NCBI GenBank assembly: GCA_963781805.1
Contig: CAWAHF010000004.1
Span: 2,914,001-2,978,000 of the forward strand
Origin: JAFGPL01 sp963781805
GTDB taxonomy: Bacteria > Bacteroidota > Bacteroidia > Bacteroidales > UBA10428
Direction of reading: 5' to 3'
Length of the DNA: 64,000 bases
Shown here: positions 1-7,080 of the stretch, in pieces
How positions within the stretch are numbered: the first letter of the stretch is position 1
How the letters are laid out: each line of letters opens with the position of its first letter
Made by a program: the position numbers and the translations under genes
The notes under the pieces: generated by a model
Seen by the model: only the letters and a program-made list of their open reading frames with translations
Database searches by the model: none
What the model was told of the DNA's origin: nothing

Positions 1-1
1 C

Positions 2-1816
2 ATAGAATTGTCGGGAATTGAACCGGGGAATAAAACAAAGGAGATTGAAAAATCTGAATTACTTAAAAAATCCGGGAAATCACCTTCGGTTTTAAATAGC
101 CTGATTAAAAAGGGTATATTGGAGATCATTGAAAGAGAAACCGGAAGATTAAACGACGAAAATACGGAAGTAGATAATATTTCTGTTTTGAATCGTAGTC
201 AGGATATGGCTCTGCATAAAATTAAGGAGTTATTTAATTATAAAGATATTCTCCTGTTGCATGGAGTAACTTCAAGTGGAAAAACAGAAATATATTTTCA
301 TCTTATAAACGAGCAACTGGAAAATAATAAGCAAGTGCTTTACCTGTTGCCCGAAATTGCTTTAACTGCCCAGATTATTAACAGGTTGAAAAGTGTATTT
401 GGAAATAAGGTCGGGATATATCATTCGAGATTCAGCAATGCAGAAAGACAGGAAATTTATACAAATATTTTGGGACAATTAAAGCCCAATCAAACCAGAT
501 ATCAGATAATTCTTGGCGCGAGATCATCGGTGTTTCTTCCGTTTGATAATCTGGGATTGATCATTATTGATGAAGAACATGAAAATTCCTATAAACAATT
601 CGATCCCGCGCCCAGATACCATGCAAGAGACGCAGCTATTGTGCTCGCAAAACTTCACAATGCAAAAGTATTGCTGGGCTCTGCAACGCCTTCTCTTGAG
701 TCATATCATAATGCCCTCTCAGGTAAATATGATCTGGTTGAATTGAATGAGCGCTTTTTAAACCTTGAAATGCCTGAAATAAAAGTGGTTGACTTGATTT
801 CTTCCAGAAAAAGAAAAGAGATGAAATCTCATTTCTCAAACCTGTTAATCAATTCCATTTCGGCCGCTCTTGAAAATAAAGAACAAATAATATTGTTTCA
901 AAACAGGCGCGGATTTTCTCCCTATTTAGAATGTGATGACTGCGGTTGGATACCTGTTTGTAAAAATTGTGATGTAAGCCTTACGTATCATAAAAAATTT
1001 AATAAACTACTTTGCCATTATTGCGGTTATACCATAAGTAATCCTAAAACATGCGATTCGTGCGGAAGCGCAGTAATATTGTCAAAAGGTTTTGGTACTG
1101 AGAAAATCGAAGATGAAATCGGCATAATGTTTCCACAGGCAAAAATAGCCAGACTGGATATGGATAATGCCCGCACACGCAATAGCTATACACGGATTAT
1201 TTACGGATTTGAAACAGGAGAGATCGACATTCTTGTAGGAACACAGATGGTTTCAAAAGGATTGGATTTTGACAACGTTCAGGTGGTGGGTATTCTAAAT
1301 GCAGATAATATGCTAAATTATCCCGATTTCAGATCATATGAAAGAAGCTATCAGCTTATGGCTCAGGTGAGCGGAAGGGCAGGCAGAAAAAACGGAAGGG
1401 GAATTGTTATCATCCAGACTTCGGATCCAAAAAATCCTGTCATCACAAGTGTCGTCAATAATAATTTTAAGCAGATGTTTACAGATCAAATATCTGAAAG
1501 GGAGAGTTTCAAATATCCTCCTTTCTACCGACTTATAAGCCTGGTTATTAAACATAAAAATATTATGGTGTTAAACCCGGCTTCTGAAGATCTTGCCCGG
1601 AATTTAAGAATACTCTATGATAAAAGGGTTATTGGTCCCGAATTCCCTGTTATAAGCAGAATTCAGAACTGGCATTTGAAACACATCCTAATCAAATTTG
1701 AAAAAGATAGTACCCTGTCTGCGAAAAAAAATGCATTAAGGAAAATTATTGAAGATTTCCTCAAAAACAAAAAATATTCCGGAATCCAGATTAATATAAA
1801 TGTTGATCCGATGTAG
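2..1816 (+). CDS. priA: Primosomal protein N' / replication restart helicase PriA (5'-truncated by window edge)
   Basis: PriA is an SF2 DNA helicase that recognises abandoned replication forks and starts reloading of the replisome. The frame is open to the first bases of the window, so the N-terminal DNA-binding domain is missing; about 600 residues of a protein usually near 800 remain. Numbering from the TTG at base 8, Walker A GVTSSGKT lies at about 86-93 and the DEEH box at about 188-191. The paired zinc-binding cysteines (CDDCGW, CKNC, CHYC, CDSC) start near residue 309, and the helicase C motifs follow (GTQMVSKGLDFDNV, QVSGRAGR). The zinc module between the two helicase lobes is diagnostic for PriA against other SF2 helicases. 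The TTG at base 8 is not a real start. The gene ends in TAG, and 158 bp with no further gene follow. Confidence 0.96.
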   Translation: MELSGIEPGNKTKEIEKSELLKKSGKSPSVLNSLIKKGILEIIERETGRLNDENTEVDNISVLNRSQDMALHKIKELFNYKDILLLHGVTSSGKTEIYFHLINEQLENNKQVLYLLPEIALTAQIINRLKSVFGNKVGIYHSRFSNAERQEIYTNILGQLKPNQTRYQIILGARSSVFLPFDNLGLIIIDEEHENSYKQFDPAPRYHARDAAIVLAKLHNAKVLLGSATPSLESYHNALSGKYDLVELNERFLNLEMPEIKVVDLISSRKRKEMKSHFSNLLINSISAALENKEQIILFQNRRGFSPYLECDDCGWIPVCKNCDVSLTYHKKFNKLLCHYCGYTISNPKTCDSCGSAVILSKGFGTEKIEDEIGIMFPQAKIARLDMDNARTRNSYTRIIYGFETGEIDILVGTQMVSKGLDFDNVQVVGILNADNMLNYPDFRSYERSYQLMAQVSGRAGRKNGRGIVIIQTSDPKNPVITSVVNNNFKQMFTDQISERESFKYPPFYRLISLVIKHKNIMVLNPASEDLARNLRILYDKRVIGPEFPVISRIQNWHLKHILIKFEKDSTLSAKKNALRKIIEDFLKNKKYSGIQININVDPM

Positions 1817-1974
1817 CAGAGGGTTAAAATCAACATTTTTTCTGCAAGAAAACCCAACGTCAACTTTCCTGTTTCTAACTAAGTTGTAACCAAAAACCGT
1901 TTTTTTGCGTATATCATGCTTATTTATAAAAGCATAGAGATACAATTTAAATTAATCAAAAACAGGATATATTT

Positions 1975-2484
1975 ATGAGAAGAATTTTAATTTTAATGGG
2001 ATTCTTAGTAGTCGGGAGTTTCAGTACGTTTTCGCAGACTGAGCTTGGAAAGGCCCAGGCATTTTTTATTTACAATTTTTCAAGGTTAATCAAATGGCCG
2101 GCTAATTACTCACAAGGTGATTTTGTTGTTGGCATCTATGGTAATTCAGCAACTTATCAGGATTTGCTAACCCTGGCTAAGGATAAAATGGTTGGATCAC
2201 AAAAATTTGTTGTTAAAAGATTTACTTCCCTTGATGATATCGTGGATTGTCATATTTTATTTATTGCTTCAGATAAAAAATCATCCATCAATAGTGTGCT
2301 GGCAAAAGTTAAAGATAAACATACCCTGATTATAAGTGAGGCAAATGGATTAAATGATCTTGGTTCAGCAATCGATTTTCTGATAGTGGATAATAAACTT
2401 AGATTTACCATGAATGTGCAGAATGCCGAGAAATATGACCTTATAGTTAGCAATAGCCTGAAGAATATGGCGCTTGTTAACTGA
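1975..2484 (+). CDS. YfiR-like (DUF4154) secreted protein
   Basis: This 169-residue exported protein has a signal peptide with a predicted cut after about residue 20 (FSTFSQ). The mature part follows the YfiR/DUF4154 pattern: an opening KAQAFFIYNFSRLIKWP helix, a VVGIYGN strand, a CHILFI strand and a closing block with RFTMNVQNAEKYDLIVSNSL. In Pseudomonas, YfiR is a periplasmic repressor of the diguanylate cyclase YfiN. No GGDEF protein is nearby, so that role cannot be transferred; in Bacteroidota these proteins are often single genes or sit beside sensor kinases. The ATG at 1975 begins directly with the signal peptide. A long-armed hairpin with a T-run lies about 20 bp after the stop. Family assignment is good, function unknown. 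Confidence 0.75.
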   Translation: MRRILILMGFLVVGSFSTFSQTELGKAQAFFIYNFSRLIKWPANYSQGDFVVGIYGNSATYQDLLTLAKDKMVGSQKFVVKRFTSLDDIVDCHILFIASDKKSSINSVLAKVKDKHTLIISEANGLNDLGSAIDFLIVDNKLRFTMNVQNAEKYDLIVSNSLKNMALVN

Positions 2485-2504
2485 TATTTTTTGTAATTCA
2501 GTAT

Positions 2505-2609
2505 AAAAAGCTGTTTCAGAATTTTTCAAATGATCTGAACCTAATACTTCCGGGCATTTCCAAAGATTAGGATGCGTTCTAAAAAAAAGTTTCTGAAACA
2601 GTTTTTTTG
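2505..2609 (+). terminator. Long-loop stem with T-run after the YfiR-like gene
   Basis: CTGTTTCAGAA at 2511-2521 is perfectly complementary to TTCTGAAACAG at 2591-2601. It is preceded by AAAA and followed by a run of seven T. The loop is about 69 nt and contains a smaller pair, CCTAAT/ATTAGG, at about 2541/2566. It begins about 20 bp after the stop codon, so it could end that transcript. The loop is longer than in a normal intrinsic terminator, so a repeat element or small structured RNA is an alternative. Confidence 0.4.
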
Positions 2610-2716
2610 TTTAATCCTTTTTGATTAATTCTACTTGACACATTAGCAAATCAACCAGTTTTTACCCTTAATTACTCTCTGCGTTCGTGACGACGTTTTA
2701 CTTTGTTCCTAAAGGG

Positions 2717-2876
2717 AACTAGTGTCATGTCAAGTATTAAAAAACGGTTAAGTCATTCCGAACTTGATTCGGAACCCTGAAAGGCTCAGCGGAAGCTAAT
2801 CTCTTTAATCTTCCAGAGACCCTGAATCAAGTTCAGGGTGACTATATGACATAATAAGATTGACATGACACTAGTT
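2717..2876. mobile_element. MITE-like element with perfect 17-bp terminal inverted repeats
   Basis: AACTAGTGTCATGTCAA at 2717-2733 is the exact reverse complement of 2860-2876. The 160-bp span holds no reading frame. Inside are two perfect 7-bp-stem hairpins, TTCCGAA/TTCGGAA at 2756-2774 and CCCTGAA/TTCAGGG at 2820-2838. Their loops (CTTGA and TCAAG) are reverse complements of each other, so the two halves are imperfect inverted copies. I see no clear target-site duplication. This fits a non-autonomous transposon-derived repeat, but no transposase gene in the window could mobilise it. Confidence 0.5.
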
Positions 2877-3189
2877 GATTTTGAGCTTTCGTCCTTTAGG
2901 GATCGGGGTAAAAAAGCTGAAAATTTTATTATTTCAATTAATCCGTCAAAGGGTTAAACAGTTGATAGAAAACAACTTATTATAATTATTGAAAAAATTG
3001 CTATACCAGGAGATTACAAAGTGATTAAGTATCAAATTCTTCAGACATTTTGTAAGATTGTCTTACTAATTTCGCGGACAATAAATTCAATGATGCTCAA
3101 TTTTAATGATGCAGGATTAAAACCCTAATAAGTTATATTTCTGAAATGGCTTTATAAGAATCTATATCCAATTATTCAATAACAAGCAT

Positions 3190-3211
3190 AAAAAAAGCCG
3201 GGAGACCGGCT
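3190..3211 (-). terminator. Intrinsic terminator of the small sorting-domain gene
   Basis: Read on the minus strand it is AGCCGG-TCTC-CCGGCT followed by a run of T: a 6-bp G+C-rich stem with a 4-nt loop. It starts 8 bp after the stop codon of the minus-strand gene at 3219-3602. Confidence 0.85.
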
Positions 3212-3218
3212 AATAATG

Positions 3219-3602
3219 TCATTTATAAAGAATCTTCTCTGTATAGAATTTTTTCCCCTCAAAGGCAATTTTTACGATATATAAACCTTTTGAATAATTT
3301 TTAAAATCAACAGACGTTCTTGATACTTTATTTTCATAATGTTCTTTGAAAATTGTTTTTCCAACGATGTCAAGAATTTCAATTTCTTTAATTTCCAGAT
3401 TGGCTTCAATCGTAAGTCTGTCTTCAGTTAAAGGATTAGGATAAATAGAAACAGTGAGTTCCGATATCTGATCAGGGTAAGCTTCCATTGAGGAATACAC
3501 ATCTTCGCTATTCCTGTTGGCATAAATACTTCCAATGACATAGTTTATACTAAGGATCATTGCCAGGCAAATCAGTGAAAGTAAAAGTATTTTTCTCATC
3601 AT
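3219..3602 (-). CDS. Small exported protein with type A T9SS C-terminal sorting domain
   Basis: The protein is about 127 residues: an N-terminal hydrophobic signal or anchor (MMRKILLLSLICLAMILSI), a roughly 30-residue linker, then a domain of the Por_Secre_tail type (T9SS type A). Diagnostic features are the opening VSIYPNPLTEDRL, EILDIVGKTIF, the GLYIVKIAFEGK turn and the final YTEKILYK. In cargo proteins this domain targets the passenger through the T9SS and is usually cleaved on export. Here there is almost no passenger. I start at the ATG ending at 3602 because the longer frame adds a stretch before the signal peptide; the next codon is also ATG. A strong terminator follows. It could be a remnant of a larger cargo gene or a real minimal secreted peptide. 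Confidence 0.72.
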   Translation of the reverse strand: MMRKILLLSLICLAMILSINYVIGSIYANRNSEDVYSSMEAYPDQISELTVSIYPNPLTEDRLTIEANLEIKEIEILDIVGKTIFKEHYENKVSRTSVDFKNYSKGLYIVKIAFEGKKFYTEKILYK

Positions 3603-3771
3603 TCGAAACTTACCAACTACGAAATTAAACAGAATATATACAGAAAGCAATTATTTTACGAAAGTATTGCATGAAAGTTGGTTTAAAAAGTCAATAATTC
3701 AAACTAAATTTAAAAAAATTAAAAATAACCAATTGCTGTTTCTTATATTCGCACACTGAAATTTGTTGAAA

Positions 3772-4548
3772 ATGAGAAAATTTTTACCACTTTTTTTATT
3801 AGTAGCCATAATATTTTGTATTTCCTGTACACAGCAGAAACAGCTTGTATATCTCCGTAATATTGATAATACAGTTGATTCCAATTTTTTCCTAAAGATG
3901 CAACCTGATTATTATATTCAGAATCAGGATATACTTTACGTTAAAGTTTACACTATCAATAGAGAAGTGAGTGATTTAATCAATCAATCATCTTCAACCT
4001 ATCAACAAAATCTTTATCAGAATGAAACCAGTCTCTTTATTAACGGGTATTCGGTAAACGATTCCGGATATGTGGAAATTCCGGTTTTAGGAAAAATCCC
4101 TGTGGTAAATAAAACCATTGACGAGGCCACAGAAGCCATAAGACAGAGGGCCGACGTATATCTTAAGGATGCTACGATTATTGTAAAACTCATTTCCTTT
4201 AAGTTTACCGTAATGGGAGAAGTGAACAGACCGGGAGTTTACCGAAATTTCAATAATCAGCTAACAGTGCTCGAAGCTATTGGTATGGCAGGAGACATTA
4301 ACGACTATGGAAACAGAAAACAGATTCTCGTGTTAAGGCCCACAAAAAAAGGCACTCTAACATTCAGGCTTGATCTTACAAATAAACAAATACTTACATC
4401 CGATGGTTACTTTCTTTTACCAAACGATTTAGTTTATGTTGAACCTATCAAGAGCAAAATACTGAAATTAAATGCGCCTTCCTTTTCGCTGGTGTTATCT
4501 GCGATAACGACTTTTATTCTTGTGCTTACCTATATTAATAGAATATGA
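3772..4548 (+). CDS. Polysaccharide export (Wza/Poly_export-SLBB) outer-membrane lipoprotein
   Basis: Wza-family proteins form the outer-membrane channel for capsule or exopolysaccharide. The N-terminus is a lipoprotein signal ending in CISC, with the acylated cysteine at about residue 19 counted from the ATG at 3772. Next come the Poly_export domain (PDYYIQNQDILYVKVYT, VNDSGYVEIPVLGKIPV, TIDEATEAIRQRADVYLKDA) and an SLBB domain (KFTVMGEVNRPGVYR, TVLEAIGMAGDINDYGNR). The last about 20 residues form a hydrophobic segment that could be a transmembrane helix, as in Wza. No glycosyltransferase, Wzc kinase or other export gene is next to it, so it is an isolated family member. I prefer ATG 3772 over the upstream TTG because it begins the signal peptide. 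Confidence 0.85.
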   Translation: MRKFLPLFLLVAIIFCISCTQQKQLVYLRNIDNTVDSNFFLKMQPDYYIQNQDILYVKVYTINREVSDLINQSSSTYQQNLYQNETSLFINGYSVNDSGYVEIPVLGKIPVVNKTIDEATEAIRQRADVYLKDATIIVKLISFKFTVMGEVNRPGVYRNFNNQLTVLEAIGMAGDINDYGNRKQILVLRPTKKGTLTFRLDLTNKQILTSDGYFLLPNDLVYVEPIKSKILKLNAPSFSLVLSAITTFILVLTYINRI

Positions 4549-4622
4549 TAAATTTCATTTGAATTTTCAAGCTAAAATATCTTTCATAAATTACACGACT
4601 TCAATTCCGGATCATTTGCATT

Positions 4623-6974
4623 TTAATCAAAAATACCATCTTCAAAATTTCCCGGCATTAAATGATCTTTGTCGTTAACATCACAATCCATTGTGTTGAC
4701 ATAGTTTTCGGGTGGTTCGAAAGTATCTTCCTGTGTAATATTTAAGCTGGGATCGTTGTATACCTGTTTCATAAAATATCCCCAGATTGGTAATGAAGCG
4801 CTTGATCCGGCTCCCAACCCTGAATTAAAATGGACAGATCTGTCTTCACATCCAACCCATCCTCCTGCAACAAGCTTTGGTACAATCCCAATAAACCAGG
4901 CATCAGAAAAATTTTGAGTTGTTCCTGTTTTTCCGGCTATTTCCCCGGTAAATTGAAAATCTCCATATCTCAAGGAAGCCGCTGTTCCATATCGTCTGTG
5001 TCCTTCGCCAAGATTGGTTGAGGTAACTCCTTCCATAAGCTTTAACATCAGATAAGCTGTATTTTCACTAATCGCTTCCATTCTTTCCGGATGAAAAGTG
5101 GTCAGGATATTCCCGTTTTTATCTTCTATTCTTGTGACAAATACCGGATCAGTATGTATCCCCTGGTTAGCTAAAGTTGCATACGAAGCTACCATTTCCT
5201 CAACCGACATATCTGAAGTTCCGTAAATCATTGAATTTACAGGATCAATGTAACTTTTAATTCCCATCTTATGTGCAATATCAGCAATGGGTTGTGGCTT
5301 AAATCGTTTAACCAGCCATGCAGAAATATTATTTTCCGAGCGAGCCAGTCCCCACCTTAGGGACCTTTCTTGTCCCAAATCCTCCGGATCGCTTGTCGAA
5401 CGGGGAATCCATATGGAATCTAACAGGTCAAACTTAACCGATACATTTGGCACCTTGTAACAGGGCGAGTATCCTTCCTGCATTGCAAGAATAAACAGAA
5501 ATGGTTTGAAAGTAGAACCCGCCTGTCTCTTACCCTGCGACACATGATCATATTTAAACGATCTAAAATCAATACCCCCAACATAAGCTTTCACATATCC
5601 GGTTACAGGATCCATAGCCATGAATCCGGAACGAAGAAAATGCTTATAATATAATATTGAATCCAGTGGGGTCATCACTGTATCTATATCACCGCTGTAT
5701 GAAAACACAGTCATTTGAACAGGTATTTTGAAAATCTTGTAAATTGAATCCAGGGAGATTCCCTGATTTCTTAAATTCCTGCCATGATCGGAAGTAAGAA
5801 TGGACCTCTGAATAATTGCATTAATTTCCTTTTGTGTCAAATCATTAGAGAATGGGGCATTCTTTTTCCCTTTTTTCTCTCTGAAGAAAGCGGGTTGTAA
5901 ATATTCGCCAAGATGCTTTTGAACTGCTTTCTCAGCATAATCCTGCATTTTTGAATTTATGGTAGTGTAAATTCTTAATCCGTCTGTTAACAAATCCCAT
6001 GTATCACCATTTGGTTTTCGATTTTTCCTGCACCATCCATACAATGCATCTGTTGCCCACCGAATGGAATCGTTCTTATAATCAGAATAATTATAATAAT
6101 CTTTTCTCCGGGGTATGTTTTTATTCATTGTTAAACGCAAAAATTCCCTGAAATAGGTGGCAAGTCCGTAGTTATGACTTATTCTCTGGAAATCAAGTTC
6201 AATAGGCATTTTACGCAACGAATCATAAATTTCTCCATCAATATAACTATATTTTTCCATTTGATGCAAAACCACATTTCTTCGCCTTAACGATTGTTCA
6301 TAGTGAAGTTTTGGATTGAATAAACTTGGATTTTTAGCCATTCCGACAATCACAGCGCCTTGCTCTAATTTTATCGAATCGGGAGTGGTATTGAAATATA
6401 CATTAGCAGCAGAATTAATACCAACAGCATTGTTAAGAAAATCAATCTGGTTAAAATACATGGTAATTAATTCTTCTTTGGTATATGCTCTCTCTAATCT
6501 GACAGCAATGATGTATTCTTTTATTTTTTGACCAAGCCGTTCGATAAGATTCATCGATCTGTCATGAAATAAAAGTTTTGCCAGCTGCTGGGTAATTGTA
6601 CTACCACCACCTTTGGTGCCAAAAAAAAGAAAGGCTCTGAGTGTACCCTTAAAATCGATACCGGCATGTTTGTAAAAACGGGAATCTTCGGTAGCAACCA
6701 GGGCATTTACTAAATTTTTAGAAAGCTGATCGTACTCAACAAAAGTGCGGTTTCTATTTTGAAAATAAAAATTCCCAAGAATCTTTCCATCTTCAGAAAT
6801 AACTTGTGTTGCCAAATCGATTTTAGGATTTTCAAGTGTGGCAAAATCCGGCATATATCCAAGACCTCCAAAGGCTGCAATAATAAATATTATTGAAATT
6901 GAAAGAAAAGGAGTTATAAAAATACCCCAAAAGATAAGATTAAACTTTTTTGGGTCTTTTATGGTTATTTTCAT
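4623..6974 (-). CDS. Penicillin-binding protein 1A (bifunctional transglycosylase/transpeptidase)
   Basis: This 783-residue class A PBP polymerises lipid II glycan strands and cross-links them in the periplasm. One N-terminal membrane segment (about 13-35) anchors it. The GT51 domain shows EDSRFYKHAGIDFKG, GGSTITQQLAKLL, and the KEELITMYFNQI / GINSAANVYF motifs. The transpeptidase domain has the serine motif STFK near residue 487, SEN near 545 and KTGTT near 683. All catalytic motifs are intact and the length is normal for the family. It is a single gene, divergent from topA with about 106 bp between them and convergent with the Wza-like gene. Whether mrcA or pbpC naming fits best cannot be settled here, so I leave the symbol empty. 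Confidence 0.95.
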   Translation of the reverse strand: MKITIKDPKKFNLIFWGIFITPFLSISIIFIIAAFGGLGYMPDFATLENPKIDLATQVISEDGKILGNFYFQNRNRTFVEYDQLSKNLVNALVATEDSRFYKHAGIDFKGTLRAFLFFGTKGGGSTITQQLAKLLFHDRSMNLIERLGQKIKEYIIAVRLERAYTKEELITMYFNQIDFLNNAVGINSAANVYFNTTPDSIKLEQGAVIVGMAKNPSLFNPKLHYEQSLRRRNVVLHQMEKYSYIDGEIYDSLRKMPIELDFQRISHNYGLATYFREFLRLTMNKNIPRRKDYYNYSDYKNDSIRWATDALYGWCRKNRKPNGDTWDLLTDGLRIYTTINSKMQDYAEKAVQKHLGEYLQPAFFREKKGKKNAPFSNDLTQKEINAIIQRSILTSDHGRNLRNQGISLDSIYKIFKIPVQMTVFSYSGDIDTVMTPLDSILYYKHFLRSGFMAMDPVTGYVKAYVGGIDFRSFKYDHVSQGKRQAGSTFKPFLFILAMQEGYSPCYKVPNVSVKFDLLDSIWIPRSTSDPEDLGQERSLRWGLARSENNISAWLVKRFKPQPIADIAHKMGIKSYIDPVNSMIYGTSDMSVEEMVASYATLANQGIHTDPVFVTRIEDKNGNILTTFHPERMEAISENTAYLMLKLMEGVTSTNLGEGHRRYGTAASLRYGDFQFTGEIAGKTGTTQNFSDAWFIGIVPKLVAGGWVGCEDRSVHFNSGLGAGSSASLPIWGYFMKQVYNDPSLNITQEDTFEPPENYVNTMDCDVNDKDHLMPGNFEDGIFD

Positions 6975-7080
6975 AATTAAATTTGCTGTTTAGCGTAAAA
7001 GTAATAATTATTTTGTATTAAAATTTTGTACTTCGAGTTGTAATTAATTTACTTTGTGAATCTTTAAAACAGTTATTATA

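Larger units (their letters stand above)
2485..3189. other. Non-coding stretch with nested inverted repeats
   Basis: No supportable gene lies here on either strand. It contains the hairpin at 2505-2609 and the 160-bp inverted-repeat element at 2717-2876. Further complementary arms are nested around that element: CCTAAAGG (2708-2715) with CCTTTAGG (2893-2900), and an imperfect pair CAGTTTTTACCC (2656-2667) with GGGTAAAAAAGCTG (2906-2919). From about 2920 to 3189 I see only AT-rich sequence without recognisable structure. Confidence 0.6.

Noticed and set aside
1916..1935. ATGCTT/AAGCAT hairpin upstream of the YfiR-like gene
   Set aside because: AT-rich 6-bp stem without a T-run; not a supportable terminator or operator.
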